A DNA stretch of 64,000 bases from Levilactobacillus yonginensis (GTDB lineage: Bacteria > Bacillota > Bacilli > Lactobacillales > Lactobacillaceae). Within the stretch, counting starts at the first letter, position 1. Each line of letters begins with the position of its first letter. Below are positions 17,223-26,699 of this stretch, in pieces. The notes under the pieces were generated by a model. That model saw only the letters and a list, made by a program, of their open reading frames with translations. It searched no databases and was not told the DNA's origin. The stretch is taken from NCBI RefSeq assembly GCF_003946265.1, contig NZ_RHNO01000006.1, forward strand, positions 1 to 64,000, given 5' to 3'. The translations under genes and the position numbers were made by a program.

Positions 17223-19394
17223 TTAATTTCGTTTGATGAATGCTTTCCCTAGCCAAGAGAGACTGAGTAGGCCAGCTAACCCCAGTAAAACCAGGAATGA
17301 GGCTGATTGATCACTCGTCTGGGGTAGGACTGTTTGAGATTTTGTGGTGCGCTTGGGATTTGAACTAGTGGCTGATTTCTGAGTAATGGGTAATTGAACG
17401 ATAGGTGATTGAGCGGTCTGAACATTGGCTGCCAAGGCAACACGGTCTTGCTTGGGACCCGACTGCTCTGAACTGAGGGCTGTTTGGGTATCATCGATTG
17501 CATCAGCAGAACCGCCATTGACGACGATTGTCGCTATTTTCTGTTGTTGGGAGCGACGCACTGGTTGTGTTTGGGCGGCAGGTGCTGTTGTAGCGGTTGC
17601 TGCCACTGTTTGTGTGACAATCTGTTGTGCGATGGCTGCGGCTGTAGTGGCGCCATTGTCGTCTGCATTACCAGTTTCTTCGACGGGCGGCATAGGAAGA
17701 GTACCCGTGATGTCAAAACCAATAATTGGTGAGGTCGGTGTTGCTGGGGCGACCGCCTGTTTCTTGAGTATCAGTGTGACTGCTTGCGGATCAATCGTGT
17801 AGACTCCCCTTAATTTAGCCGCTTGACCGGCGACTAGTTGGTAGTCCTTAAGCTGCGTGAGGGCGGTTAAATCATAGGCCTCACCCAATTTAGCAGTTGC
17901 GCCAAGGATAGCATCGGCCTGCAAGACGTTTCCAGCTTCATCGGTGAAGGAGACAGTTACAGTTGGTGAGGTCTGCCAGTTGGCTAAGCGGAAGATACGG
18001 GTATCGTAATCCATCTCGGCTCCCCCTTCGTACGTAGTTTTAATGTACGCAATATTTGGCGAGGTAGTTCCCCGAATAAAGCCAAGCTGACCATATGTGA
18101 TGTATTGTGAAAAGCTGCTATTGACAATTTGCTGAGGATTATCAAAATAAATTTGACCCTTGTTAAGGTTAGTAATTGGCGTATAAGTTCCTACGTCAGC
18201 GGTATTAAAGGAATAGGTTTTGCCGTTCGCTAAAAGTTGTCCATCCAAGCCGTAAGATTCGTCAGGGGTAAGCGTTACTGGCTGACCGATGACGACGTTA
18301 ACCTGATGACTGCTGTAGAAGGTTTCACCAATCGCCAAAATTTGCGTGTCGGCTTTGATACCACCTAACGAGGAAAAGTCTGACAGGTTGTTTCCTGATA
18401 GATCGATTTGACTGAGCGGTGAAGTACCTAGCTGGTAGCCATTATTGCCAATGATAGTTAGCCAAGGTGCTAACAAGGCTAACTGACGATTTTGTAAAGC
18501 TTGGTAGTCATTGGAATAGGCATTGCCTCTGAGAGCAAATCGGGCCATTTTAGTGGGATCGATTCGGGTGAGCTGATTCAGCATGTCGTCGCTAAGGTAG
18601 CCGGAATAGTAGTCAGTGATTGAGAGGTTAGTGAACCGTAGATTGGTTAATGGTGTGAGATCGAAGTAAGGGGAAGCTGTTCCGTCAGCCTTAATTGGGG
18701 AGTATGTCAGGGTTAGATCAATCAGTGCGGTTGAGGGTAGGTATTGAAGGGCTTCTAATCCACTCATGTCATTGATAGCAGCCAGATTTAAGGTTAGCGT
18801 AGTTCCTTTGAATTGCCGAATGGCACCGACCGTTAGGCTACTAGTTGATGTCAAATGTAAAGCAGACTTAACGGCTGCGGTTAAACTGGCATCCTTAATT
18901 GTTACAAGCTGATCATCGGTGGGAGTTGCCTCTTTCAGCAACGCTGACCGGTTAGGCTGATAGTTGGTTTTTTCTGGTGTGACAGAAGTTGGCGTGTCAG
19001 AATTTACGGGATTTTTGGGTGTGATGGGCGGGGTGGTTTCTTTGTCACTGTCGCTGGTCGTTTCGTCGTTGTCCAATCCAGATACATTAGTAACTGGCTC
19101 AGTCTTGGGCTTGTCAGTTGAATGGTCAACCTGGTTATCTGAATTGGTATTTTTTGCATCGCTACTTGAGGTGTTAGGAACTGAAGAGGTCAGCACAGCC
19201 GATTTAATTGGAGCTGAACTAGTGTCTTCTTTGGAATAACTAGTCTCACCATCTTGGCTATCTGGGGCTGAATCCGCATGGCCAACGGCGACCGTTCCGC
19301 TTCCCAACAGGATTCCACTGGCTATTGCAGCGAGTACCCAATGCGTTTTTAGAGACAAAGGTTTAATATATCCATGATTGCTGCAGACTTTCAT
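17223..19394 (-). CDS. Sortase-anchored surface protein with internalin-like region (LPQTS)
   Basis: This 723-aa wall protein begins with a signal peptide (hydrophobic stretch ending VAVGHA/DSA). A Ser/Thr/Asp-rich region follows to about 145. A leucine-rich, internalin-like segment spans about 155-370 (for example LTPLTNLRFTNLSITDYYSG and SQIDLSGNNLSDFSSLGGI). One MucBP-like module starting VTVSFTDEAGN lies near 485-550. After a low-complexity spacer, LPQTS at 690-694 precedes a hydrophobic tail and KRN. The fifth sorting residue is Ser instead of Gly, which resembles the LPQTxE type reported for lactobacilli. AGGAGGGG precedes the ATG. Architecture parallels the 8692-10995 protein, so the two may be distant paralogues. 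Confidence 0.87.
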   Translation of the reverse strand: MKVCSNHGYIKPLSLKTHWVLAAIASGILLGSGTVAVGHADSAPDSQDGETSYSKEDTSSAPIKSAVLTSSVPNTSSSDAKNTNSDNQVDHSTDKPKTEPVTNVSGLDNDETTSDSDKETTPPITPKNPVNSDTPTSVTPEKTNYQPNRSALLKEATPTDDQLVTIKDASLTAAVKSALHLTSTSSLTVGAIRQFKGTTLTLNLAAINDMSGLEALQYLPSTALIDLTLTYSPIKADGTASPYFDLTPLTNLRFTNLSITDYYSGYLSDDMLNQLTRIDPTKMARFALRGNAYSNDYQALQNRQLALLAPWLTIIGNNGYQLGTSPLSQIDLSGNNLSDFSSLGGIKADTQILAIGETFYSSHQVNVVIGQPVTLTPDESYGLDGQLLANGKTYSFNTADVGTYTPITNLNKGQIYFDNPQQIVNSSFSQYITYGQLGFIRGTTSPNIAYIKTTYEGGAEMDYDTRIFRLANWQTSPTVTVSFTDEAGNVLQADAILGATAKLGEAYDLTALTQLKDYQLVAGQAAKLRGVYTIDPQAVTLILKKQAVAPATPTSPIIGFDITGTLPMPPVEETGNADDNGATTAAAIAQQIVTQTVAATATTAPAAQTQPVRRSQQQKIATIVVNGGSADAIDDTQTALSSEQSGPKQDRVALAANVQTAQSPIVQLPITQKSATSSNPKRTTKSQTVLPQTSDQSASFLVLLGLAGLLSLSWLGKAFIKRN

Positions 19395-19575
19395 ACTGAC
19401 CCCTCCTATAAGTTATTTACAAGGTCAGCATACCCCGGCAATAGAGTAGTTGCTACACCAGAACATCCATTATATAACCATATTAAATTACTACAGAATT
19501 AACAGGGCAAACAATTTTGATACCCAAACAAGCAGGCGTGCTAAAATAGGCTTAATTAAAAAAAGAGGGATGCCT

Positions 19576-20403
19576 ATGAAAAAGCCTTGGTATCAACAGC
19601 CAATTACCACAGTGACCACTTATTCTGATTTAATGACCCTTTTCCAAGAATTGGGATTACAAGAACAAGACACGTGTCTCGTACATACATCATTAAGTGC
19701 CTTTGGATTTATCCCGGGTGGTGAACAGACGCTGATTGCGGCTTTAAAAGCTAGTCTGGCGAAAGGCAATATTGCCATGCCAGCTCAGTCATCTGATTTA
19801 TCTGACCCACATGAATGGATCAATCCACCGGTTCAAGCGGATCATCAGGACCAAGTGATGGCGGCATTGCCAGGTTTTGACCGGGAGCTAACGCCGTGTC
19901 ATTTGATTGGCGCGTTACCGGAGTATTTTCGCAACTTACCGGATACCCAACGAAGTGGCCATCCGACCTGTTCGATGACAGCTTGGGGCGCCCAGGCAGA
20001 ACATATCTGTGAAACAACGACCTATGATTTGCCCTTTGGTGCCCAGGGACCGCTTCAAAAGTTATACGATTTGAACGCGAAAGTTCTATTCTTAGGAACT
20101 GATTTTGAAACAGGAACGGCGATCCACTTGGCTGAGTCTACGTTGCCGCGGCCGGTCTTTGAAGAACGGGCCCCGGTTCAAACGGCTGGTCAAAAGCAGT
20201 GGGTGTCCTTTAAAATGGTGGAGTTAGAACCCTATGATGACTTCAATGAAATGGGTGCGCAGTTCTTAGCGGCTAGGCCTGGTAGCGTGCGGCAGGCAGC
20301 CATTGGAAATGATCGGACAGCACTAGTCTTTTCAATGCGTGATCTAGTAGACTTCGCCCATGAATACTACCGGCAGCGGGATATAGCTGAGGGCTTGAAT
20401 TAG
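19576..20403 (+). CDS. AAC(3)-family (YokD-like) N-acetyltransferase
   Basis: This 275-aa protein belongs to the antibiotic N-acetyltransferase fold, named for aminoglycoside 3-N-acetyltransferases. Typical segments are VHTSLSAFGFIPGGEQTLI near residue 40, a SGHPTCSMTAWG segment, and LLLFLG-like KVLFLGTDFETGTAIHLAE. I placed the start at the ATG at 19576 after GAGGGA; the upstream ATG at 19570 overlaps that site. Many chromosomal members do not confer resistance, so the true substrate is open. Confidence 0.82.
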   Translation: MKKPWYQQPITTVTTYSDLMTLFQELGLQEQDTCLVHTSLSAFGFIPGGEQTLIAALKASLAKGNIAMPAQSSDLSDPHEWINPPVQADHQDQVMAALPGFDRELTPCHLIGALPEYFRNLPDTQRSGHPTCSMTAWGAQAEHICETTTYDLPFGAQGPLQKLYDLNAKVLFLGTDFETGTAIHLAESTLPRPVFEERAPVQTAGQKQWVSFKMVELEPYDDFNEMGAQFLAARPGSVRQAAIGNDRTALVFSMRDLVDFAHEYYRQRDIAEGLN

Positions 20404-20652
20404 GCGTGTTTCAGCGTCGACTTATGGCCAATCGGCAGTGACTAATTTAACAGCAATTTATCATGATGACTAACTGTTTTCTTCATTAAAGAGGTTTAGC
20501 TTCGTCAGGTAACTTTTAATGAATATTTGGGCCCATTAGCCATGTATATTAAAGATAGTGTTAAGCCTTATTAAAAAACCGTAAACTCCTGTTCGGTACG
20601 GGCACTAATTTGTACAAAATCTGTTATACTACTAGTCGGTTATAAAAATAAA

Positions 20653-20674
20653 TACCGGCTGGAAATCGCCGGTA
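20653..20674 (+). other. Short hairpin just upstream of the secreted-protein gene
   Basis: TACCGGC and GCCGGTA form a perfect 7-bp stem with an 8-base loop, ending 20 bases before the start codon and next to the ribosome binding site. The rest of the 290-bp gap upstream shows nothing recognisable. Confidence 0.4.
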
Positions 20675-20693
20675 GATTAAGGGGTCAGGAATA

Positions 20694-21518
20694 ATGAAGA
20701 AATTTATGGTTGCATTGACCGGTTTGGTCACGTTAGCCACGGTAGGCGCTACGGTCCCAGCTACGGCGATCACTCCAGCATCAACGACTACGGCACACGC
20801 TGCGACGAAACATATCGGTCCCAGCCTGAGTGTTAATGCTATCTCTACGTCTTCCAGCAAGATTTCGGGGACGGCTACTAAGGGTTCTAAGGTTACTGTT
20901 AAGGCAACCAAGAATGCTAAGAAGAATCTTACTAGTGGGACTGCTTCTAAGACGACGGGAAAATTCTCCATTAAGTTATCCAAGAAGTTGAAGAAGGACG
21001 CTAACGTCTACGTTTACGCAACGAACCCAAAAACGAAGGCTTACTTCTACCGGATCATCCGGGTCCAAGCTGCTTCGACTAAGGCTGCTACGACCAAGAA
21101 GACGACTACTAAGAAGACAACCACGACTAAGAAAGCAACCACCAAGAAGGCGACGACTTCAACCAAGAAGAGTACCGCTAGCTTCTCCGTGAAGACGCCT
21201 ACTGGTACTTGGAAGTCCAACACGGCTAACAAGTATTCACAAAAGATGGTCTTCAGTCAAAAGTCTGGCTTTAACCAATATCTCTACAAGAATGGTAAGA
21301 AGGTCAAGACGTTAGTTTCTTACGCTAAGTACAGCGTGGATGCTAAGACACCAACGTTCTGGAAGATTTCATACACCCCTAAGGGTTCCAAGGCTTCTAA
21401 GACGCTTTACCTGCGCTTCACTTCTGCTAAGAAGTTCAAGATCGTTAACAGCAAGAACAAGGTCGTTGCCGTTAAGGCCGGCGTTGCCCCAGCTGCTAAG
21501 TGGACTTTCACGAAGTAA
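20694..21518 (+). CDS. Secreted Lys/Thr-rich protein with an Ig-like (Big) region
   Basis: This 274-aa protein has a signal peptide (MKKFMVALTGLVTLATVGA, cleavage near AHA/ATK). Residues about 45-125 read like a bacterial Ig/Big domain (SKISGTATKGSKVTVKAT, then YVYATNPKTKAYFYRIIRV). A linker of Lys-Thr-Thr repeats (about 128-162) follows, then a C-terminal domain of about 110 residues rich in Tyr, Lys and Phe. Its charge suggests binding to wall polymers; this is inference. No anchor motif is present. The codon bias is strong (highly expressed pattern). A terminator follows. Confidence 0.75.
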   Translation: MKKFMVALTGLVTLATVGATVPATAITPASTTTAHAATKHIGPSLSVNAISTSSSKISGTATKGSKVTVKATKNAKKNLTSGTASKTTGKFSIKLSKKLKKDANVYVYATNPKTKAYFYRIIRVQAASTKAATTKKTTTKKTTTTKKATTKKATTSTKKSTASFSVKTPTGTWKSNTANKYSQKMVFSQKSGFNQYLYKNGKKVKTLVSYAKYSVDAKTPTFWKISYTPKGSKASKTLYLRFTSAKKFKIVNSKNKVVAVKAGVAPAAKWTFTK

Positions 21519-21544
21519 GCTTTGAAATTCAAATTTAATTTGTG

Positions 21545-21582
21545 AGACTGGTGACTCAGTGATGGGGTGCCAGTCTTTTTTT
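21545..21582 (+). terminator. Terminator of the secreted-protein gene
   Basis: GACTGGTGAC...GGTGCCAGTC hairpin followed by seven T residues. Confidence 0.85.
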
Positions 21583-21599
21583 ATGAAAATAAGGGACAC

Positions 21600-21637
21600 A
21601 AATAGTGGCCACTCTCCAAGAAGGGTGGCCGCTATTT
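21600..21637 (-). terminator. Terminator of the metal ATPase gene
   Basis: AATAGCGGCCAC...GTGGCCACTATT hairpin on the minus strand just after the ATPase stop codon; its T run is weak. Confidence 0.55.
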
Positions 21638-21660
21638 GCGAGCTGTTAAGAAGCAGAGGG

Positions 21661-23562
21661 TTAGTTCGTTGCGAGCTGTTGGGCAACTGGTTTAGCATCT
21701 TTGGTACCGCGAGGATGGTAGCCAATCAACCGCATAGCGTTGAAGATAACGACCAGGATAGAGGCTTCGTGGACGAACATGCCACTGGCCATGTAGATGT
21801 AGCCGTAAACCAAGCCAATCAGCAGGAAGGCAACCGTTAAGATGGCAATCGTGATGTTTTCCTTTGTGTTGGCGGAAGTCTTTTTAGCTAAGCCAACGGC
21901 GTGGTTCAAAGCTGTGAAACTGGATTGCATCAGGACCACGTCGGCCGTTTCGATAGCTACGTCAGTCCCACCACCCATGGCGATGCCGACACTAGCCGTG
22001 GCCAGGGAAGGACTATCGTTGATGCCATCACCAACGAAGGCAACGTTACGCCCCATGTCTTGGAACTTTTTGACGAAGGTGACCTTGTCAGCTGGGAGTA
22101 AGTCGGCATGAACTTCGTCGATACTCAGAGATTCGGCAACGGCTTGAGCGGTCGCTTGGTTGTCACCAGTTAACATGACCAGGTGCTTGATGCCTTGACG
22201 CTTGAGAGCAGCTAAGGCATCTGGAACTTCAGGACGAACGGTGTCAGCGACGCCTAAGATAAAGGCGAGTTTTCCTTGGTAGCCAACCAGCACGGTGGAT
22301 TGACCATCGTCTTGCATGGTGTGGAGGTCGTTCAGCTGGTCTGCAGTCAGCGTGATACCGTTATCTTTTAACAGAGCGGCGTTCCCAACAAACAGTTGGT
22401 TGTCATGCCAGTTGCCGACCATGCCGCGGCCCTTGATGGTTTCAGTTTCTAAAGTAGCTGCGTCATCTTGTAGGTGAGCGAACAAGTGAGCCACGATGGC
22501 CTGAGCCAAGGGGTGGTCGGAGGTTTTTTCAATTTGAGCGACACCGGCTAAGACCGTTTTATCGTCGGTGTAGGACTTGGTATCAGCTACCGTCATCTTG
22601 CCAGTGGTTAACGTCCCAGTCTTATCAAATACGATGGTGTCGACTTTCGCTAGACTTTCAACTACGTCCCCACCTTTGATGAGGATACCGTTTTTAGCAC
22701 CATTACCGATGCCGGCCACGTTGGAGACTGGTGCGCCAATAACCAGGGCCCCAGGGCAACCAAGTACCAGCACGGTGATGGCCAAACGAAGGTCACGGGA
22801 GAAGACGAAGACTAAGATGGCGATGATTAAAACGGCTGGTGTATAGTATTGAGCAAATTTATCAATAAACTTTTCAGCGGGTGACTTAGTGTCTTGGGCT
22901 TCTTCAACCAATTCAATGATCTTAGAGAAGGTGGTTTCGTCACCAACCTGGGTGGCTTCAATCGTTAAGGTCCCACTTTCAACCATGGCACCGGAGAAGA
23001 CACCGTCACCATCAGCTTTGTTGATTGGCCGGGATTCACCGGTGATGGAGGCTTCGTTAACGTAACCGGAGCCACTGACGACTTTACCATCGACGGGGAC
23101 TTGGCCACCGGCTTTGACGAGAACGACGTTACCTTCTTCTAGGTCATCGACATCGACTTCTTCAAGGGAGCCGTCGACTTGAACCAGTTCGGCAGTGGTG
23201 GGTGCCATTTCAGTCAGGGATTGAATGGCGCCACGGGTCTTGGCCAACGTCTTCTGTTCCAGGTAGGACCCAAAGAGGAATAGGAAAGTAACAATGGCAG
23301 ATTCTTCAAATTCACCAATCGCGAATGCCCCAATCACGGCGATTCCGACTAGTAACTCAATACTGAAAACCTTGGCCTTCAACGCGCTGATTGCTCGCAA
23401 GACAATTGGTGCTGCGGCAATCACGGAAGCGATGATCCAGGCAACGTCGGTAACGTAAGGAACGTGAGTAAACCAGGTATTCAGAAAGCCGAGGATGATT
23501 AAGCCGGCTGACCAGAAGGTAATGGGATTAGTATGTGCGTAGATAAACCGTTGAAATTTCAT
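21661..23562 (-). CDS. Heavy-metal P-type ATPase with CPG membrane motif
   Basis: This 633-aa P1B-type ATPase exports or imports a transition metal across the membrane. Visible motifs are ITGESRPI (actuator), DKTGT with phosphorylated D313, a TGDN motif and GDGINDSP. The metal-site motif in the sixth helix is C269-P-G instead of the usual CPC, CPH or SPC. There is no N-terminal HMA domain; the protein starts almost at the first membrane helix. A separate 75-aa HMA protein encoded at 27329-27556 shares the same upstream operator. I chose ATG 23562 because AAAGGA is 8 bases upstream. Metal specificity (Zn, Fe, Cd, Co or Cu) is not decidable. Confidence 0.88.
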   Translation of the reverse strand: MKFQRFIYAHTNPITFWSAGLIILGFLNTWFTHVPYVTDVAWIIASVIAAAPIVLRAISALKAKVFSIELLVGIAVIGAFAIGEFEESAIVTFLFLFGSYLEQKTLAKTRGAIQSLTEMAPTTAELVQVDGSLEEVDVDDLEEGNVVLVKAGGQVPVDGKVVSGSGYVNEASITGESRPINKADGDGVFSGAMVESGTLTIEATQVGDETTFSKIIELVEEAQDTKSPAEKFIDKFAQYYTPAVLIIAILVFVFSRDLRLAITVLVLGCPGALVIGAPVSNVAGIGNGAKNGILIKGGDVVESLAKVDTIVFDKTGTLTTGKMTVADTKSYTDDKTVLAGVAQIEKTSDHPLAQAIVAHLFAHLQDDAATLETETIKGRGMVGNWHDNQLFVGNAALLKDNGITLTADQLNDLHTMQDDGQSTVLVGYQGKLAFILGVADTVRPEVPDALAALKRQGIKHLVMLTGDNQATAQAVAESLSIDEVHADLLPADKVTFVKKFQDMGRNVAFVGDGINDSPSLATASVGIAMGGGTDVAIETADVVLMQSSFTALNHAVGLAKKTSANTKENITIAILTVAFLLIGLVYGYIYMASGMFVHEASILVVIFNAMRLIGYHPRGTKDAKPVAQQLATN

Positions 23563-23618
23563 GGGAAGCATCCTTTCTTGGTGTCTGTTTAAGTTGTTCT
23601 ATCCTTGTTGATGTCTTT

Positions 23619-23663
23619 ATTATGCCGCGGAACCTGCGACATTAACTTGATGTGAATCAAGTT
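23619..23663 (-). promoter_or_regulatory. FNR-like box and -10 of the metal ATPase promoter
   Basis: The 20-bp palindrome AACTTGATGTGAATCAAGTT (23644-23663) contains a perfect FNR core TTGAT-N4-ATCAA. On the minus strand CATAAT (23624-23619) serves as -10, with no good -35. The box centre is 29.5 bp from the first base of the -10, i.e. near -41.5 from the start of transcription, the position of a class II Crp/Fnr activator. The HMA-Dps promoter has the same layout. Confidence 0.72.
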
Positions 23664-23731
23664 GGCGAAATTCTTTTATGAAATACGTAAAATGTATGTG
23701 TCGTGGGACTGACAATGCTGATGGTCTTATT

Positions 23732-23895
23732 CGCCTTGCCGGTTGTCAGATATGGGCTGGAACGGTGCGGACACAACTTGAAGCCTCGAAAAACACGAGT
23801 CTACAAGCTTGGTCTTATTCTAAGCCAGCGGAAAATCACCCGCTGACTAAGAATAATTTCGCGCCTGAGCCCATATCTGCCAACCTCTCGGCTTA
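23732..23895 (+). repeat. Structured intergenic repeat type A, copy 1
   Basis: This is a palindromic element with outer arms CAGATATGGGCT / AGCCCATATCTG, and an inner hairpin TTATTCTAAGCCAGCGG / CCCGCTGACTAAGAATAA. Conserved segments are CGCCTTGCCGG, GGGCTGGAACGGTGC, GCGCCTGAGCCCAT and ACCTCTCGGCTT. Further copies lie at 57359-57523 (minus) and 63501-63663, and a hybrid at 50758-50973. The short ORFs that cross it are not genes. Confidence 0.82.
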
Positions 23896-24011
23896 GATGG
23901 TCGTCAGAAACAGGAACAGTTGCGTATGAGGTGATACTTAGTTGAAGTACGATGAAGTTCATTTAACATCTTGATAATTTCGACAAATAGTACAATGGTC
24001 GTCAATTTAAG

Positions 24012-24181
24012 CCGGAGGTGGTCAGGGGGGCCTGCAGTGAAAATGTCGTTAGCTAGCGTTTTGGGCTGGCTTACGACATGGGCGAATTTGAAGACACGTG
24101 GGTTTCGGGGCTTCAAATCGAGCGAGAAGCCCGTTCTTTGGCTGAAGCGTCCCCACAGCAGGCCCCCCCTGACCACCGGAG
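24012..24181 (+). repeat. Structured intergenic repeat type B, copy 1
   Basis: The ends form an inverted repeat: GGTGGTCAGGGGGGCCTGC at the left and GCAGGCCCCCCCTGACCACC at the right. Inside are GTGTCTTCAAA-like and GGCTTCAAATCGAGCGAGAA segments shared with the copy at 57158-57332 (minus strand). It follows type A copy 1 after about 115 bases in the same orientation, the same order as in the 57-kb copy. Confidence 0.8.
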
Positions 24182-24211
24182 AGCGACTAGGTGCTCTTGT
24201 ATTTATGTACA

Positions 24212-24246
24212 AAAAGGATTCGGGAGGATTGATCCCGAATCCTTTA
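24212..24246 (-). terminator. GH31 gene terminator
   Basis: AAAGGATTCGGGA...TCCCGAATCCTTT hairpin followed by TT on the minus strand. Confidence 0.8.
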
Positions 24247-24280
24247 AATTCCTGTGAATATAGCGGAAATGGTAGCCAGT

Positions 24281-26584
24281 TTATGCCTGATAACTCGCCG
24301 TGGCAGCATCGTAGTGAAGCAGAAGCTGGTGGTCAGCGAGGTCTAGTTGAACGGTTTGATAAACCGGTTCGAAGCCGTGATGGGTGAGATGAACCTGCAC
24401 CTGTCCGTCCGTTACGCTGATAGTATAGCGGTTATAGTGGCCATCCTGGTAGGCAAAGTCAGTCCCGTTGTCCTGATAATGCTGGTAGGAGGTTGTGTTG
24501 CCGTAAAGCTTGAAGGTCATGGTTGTATCAGGTTCATCTGAAATATAGGAAACGGCCGGCCCCCAAGGAAGCACCGTCCCTTTTTTCACGAATAATGGTA
24601 ATTTATCCAGTGGGGCGTCGACGACAACATCTTGTTTGCCACGATACTCTTGATTATTCCAGAAGTCGATCCAGTCCCCAGCTGGGAGGTAGACCAGCCG
24701 CTTAGTCTGAGACTTTTGAACGATGGGCGCTACGAGCAGGCTGTCACCCACCATGAATTCATCGTTCAGGTCGCGGACGCGTTGATCGTCAGGATAATTC
24801 AACACAAGAGGCCGCATGATCGGCAGACCGGTCTGCGTTTCGTCAGCGAACAGGTCGTAGAGGAAGGGGATGAACCGGTAACGTAATTTTAGATAGCGCC
24901 GGTAGATGCTGAGGGTGGGTTCCCCAAAACTCCAGGGTTCTTGGTGCCGCGTTCCCATGGCCGCGTGATTCCGCAACAGCGGGCTGAAGATGGCCGCTTC
25001 GATCCAACGAGTCAGGAGTTCAGCGGACGAATCGGAAGCGAAGCCACCAATGTCGGTACCGGCAAAGCTGAATCCGCTCAGTCCCAAGTTGCAGAGCTGG
25101 GGAATCATCATTTGTAGATGTGGCCACATACTACGATTATCACCAGTCCAGACGGTCGAATATTTCTGAGTACCGGCATAGGCAGCTCGGGTGATGACGA
25201 AGGGCCGTGTGCCTTGATGTTCCTTGAGTCCGGCGTACGTGGCCTGCGCCATGTTGTGGCCGTAAACGTTGTGCATCTTTTGATGGGTAGCGGGGGTGTT
25301 CTGGTCGCTAAACACAGTGTCCAGGGGAATTTCACCGTCAAACGATGCGGGTTCGTTCATATCGTTCCAAATTCCCGCCACGCCGGTATCCGTGAGAATT
25401 TTCGTATTTTGCGCCCACCAGTGGCGAACAGCTGGGCGACCAAAGTCTGGAAAAGCTGAATTACCAGGCCAAACTTTGTTGATGTAGGTTTCACCGGCTG
25501 GGGTCTTCACAAAGTAGTCGTGTTGCAGACCCGCTTGGTAGATGGCATAATCGGGGTCCTGCTTAACGCCCGGATCAATGATGGGGATGACCTTAAATCC
25601 TTGCTGTTTCAGGTGGGCGACGAACTTGGCCGGGTCTGCGTACTTGGCGCGATCCCAAGTGAAGACGCGATAGCCGCGCATGTAGTCGACGTCAAAGTGA
25701 ATGGCGTCGCAGGGGAGATCCTTTTCCCGGAGATTGTCGGCGATGGCTTGTACTTCATTTTGGCTAGCACTGTACCCCCAACGAGATTGTTGGTAGCCTA
25801 AAGTCCATTTCTGAGGCAGTGGCGTGCGACCGGTGAGGTAGGTGTAGTTGGTCACGATAGCTTTCAAGGTGGCACCACCTAGAATGTAGTAATCGAGGTT
25901 GCCGGCCACCGCACTGTAGAAGTAGTAGTGGTCGCTTTCCTTGCCCAAATCCAAGTGACTCTTATAGGGGTTGTCGAAGAAGAGGCCATAAGGGTGGCCG
26001 TTCTTAAGACCTAGTAGCACGGGAATTGATTTATAAATGTTGGGCAGAATTTCTAGTTGGGGGTCGGGGTAATCAACATTCCAGTTATCATATTCAAACC
26101 CCCGTTTGTCGAGGTAACCGGTCTTGTCGCCGAGACCGTAGAGGTGTTCATCTGTGGCTAGTTCTTTGACGACCTGGTAGTAACTTGCATGATCATCAAT
26201 GGTGACGTCGGTCACGCTGTGGCCTTCCGCTTCAACTAGTTTTTGGTGAACTTTATCGACCCCTTTATCAAGGAGGTGGCGCTCACCACGAAAATCAGTG
26301 ATGAGCGCGTGGCCAGCGGCATCGTAAACGTCAACGTGACCGTCAGCGTCGAGCTTGACGGTGAGGTCACTGGTAGTGAGCACGTATTGGTGAGCAACGA
26401 CCGTTAAGTCATAGTCGGTTGGCTGCTGTTTGTCACCTTCAATGGCATAAGACTGGCCGGTTTCACCGCGGTTGGCAAAGACCCGAATGATACTAGGGGT
26501 CAGGATGCTTAATTGTAGTGGTCGGTGGGGGTAATCAAAGGTGATCGTTTGTTGATTTTGCTGATACTTGGGTAAGGTAGACAT
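24281..26584 (-). CDS. GH31 alpha-glucosidase / alpha-xylosidase
   Basis: This 767-aa cytoplasmic glycoside hydrolase releases alpha-linked glucose or xylose from the non-reducing end of oligosaccharides. The GH31 catalytic nucleophile is D408 in GIWNDMNEPASF. Other family segments include the N-terminal beta-sandwich, IHFDVDYMRGYRVFTWD near 296-311, and GTDIGGFASD with the region of the acid/base near 500. No signal peptide is present. AAGGAGTC precedes the ATG at 26584. It stands alone between repeat elements and the Dps operon; no sugar transporter is adjacent, so the physiological substrate is open. Confidence 0.93.
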   Translation of the reverse strand: MSTLPKYQQNQQTITFDYPHRPLQLSILTPSIIRVFANRGETGQSYAIEGDKQQPTDYDLTVVAHQYVLTTSDLTVKLDADGHVDVYDAAGHALITDFRGERHLLDKGVDKVHQKLVEAEGHSVTDVTIDDHASYYQVVKELATDEHLYGLGDKTGYLDKRGFEYDNWNVDYPDPQLEILPNIYKSIPVLLGLKNGHPYGLFFDNPYKSHLDLGKESDHYYFYSAVAGNLDYYILGGATLKAIVTNYTYLTGRTPLPQKWTLGYQQSRWGYSASQNEVQAIADNLREKDLPCDAIHFDVDYMRGYRVFTWDRAKYADPAKFVAHLKQQGFKVIPIIDPGVKQDPDYAIYQAGLQHDYFVKTPAGETYINKVWPGNSAFPDFGRPAVRHWWAQNTKILTDTGVAGIWNDMNEPASFDGEIPLDTVFSDQNTPATHQKMHNVYGHNMAQATYAGLKEHQGTRPFVITRAAYAGTQKYSTVWTGDNRSMWPHLQMMIPQLCNLGLSGFSFAGTDIGGFASDSSAELLTRWIEAAIFSPLLRNHAAMGTRHQEPWSFGEPTLSIYRRYLKLRYRFIPFLYDLFADETQTGLPIMRPLVLNYPDDQRVRDLNDEFMVGDSLLVAPIVQKSQTKRLVYLPAGDWIDFWNNQEYRGKQDVVVDAPLDKLPLFVKKGTVLPWGPAVSYISDEPDTTMTFKLYGNTTSYQHYQDNGTDFAYQDGHYNRYTISVTDGQVQVHLTHHGFEPVYQTVQLDLADHQLLLHYDAATASYQA

Positions 26585-26699
26585 GCTTTTAAGACTCCTT
26601 TTGGATGTTTCTCTTCTATAATAGACGGTTACCCCTGACTAATACAAACGGTTGCATTAACGGTCATCAATTTGAACAGGCTAATTTTGGCAACAAAAA

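Noticed and set aside
21080-21180. Short tandem repeats, considered as a CRISPR array
   Set aside because: They encode Lys-Thr-Thr repeats of a secreted protein; there are no spacers and no cas genes.
23678-23896. 72-codon ORF across type A repeat copy 1
   Set aside because: The same repeat at 63501-63663 produces a similar short frame; the translation merely follows the repeat, with no ribosome binding site.
23904-24387. Overlapping 102- and 138-codon ORFs on both strands over type B repeat copy 1
   Set aside because: Both arise from the palindromic element; frames are not kept in copy 2.
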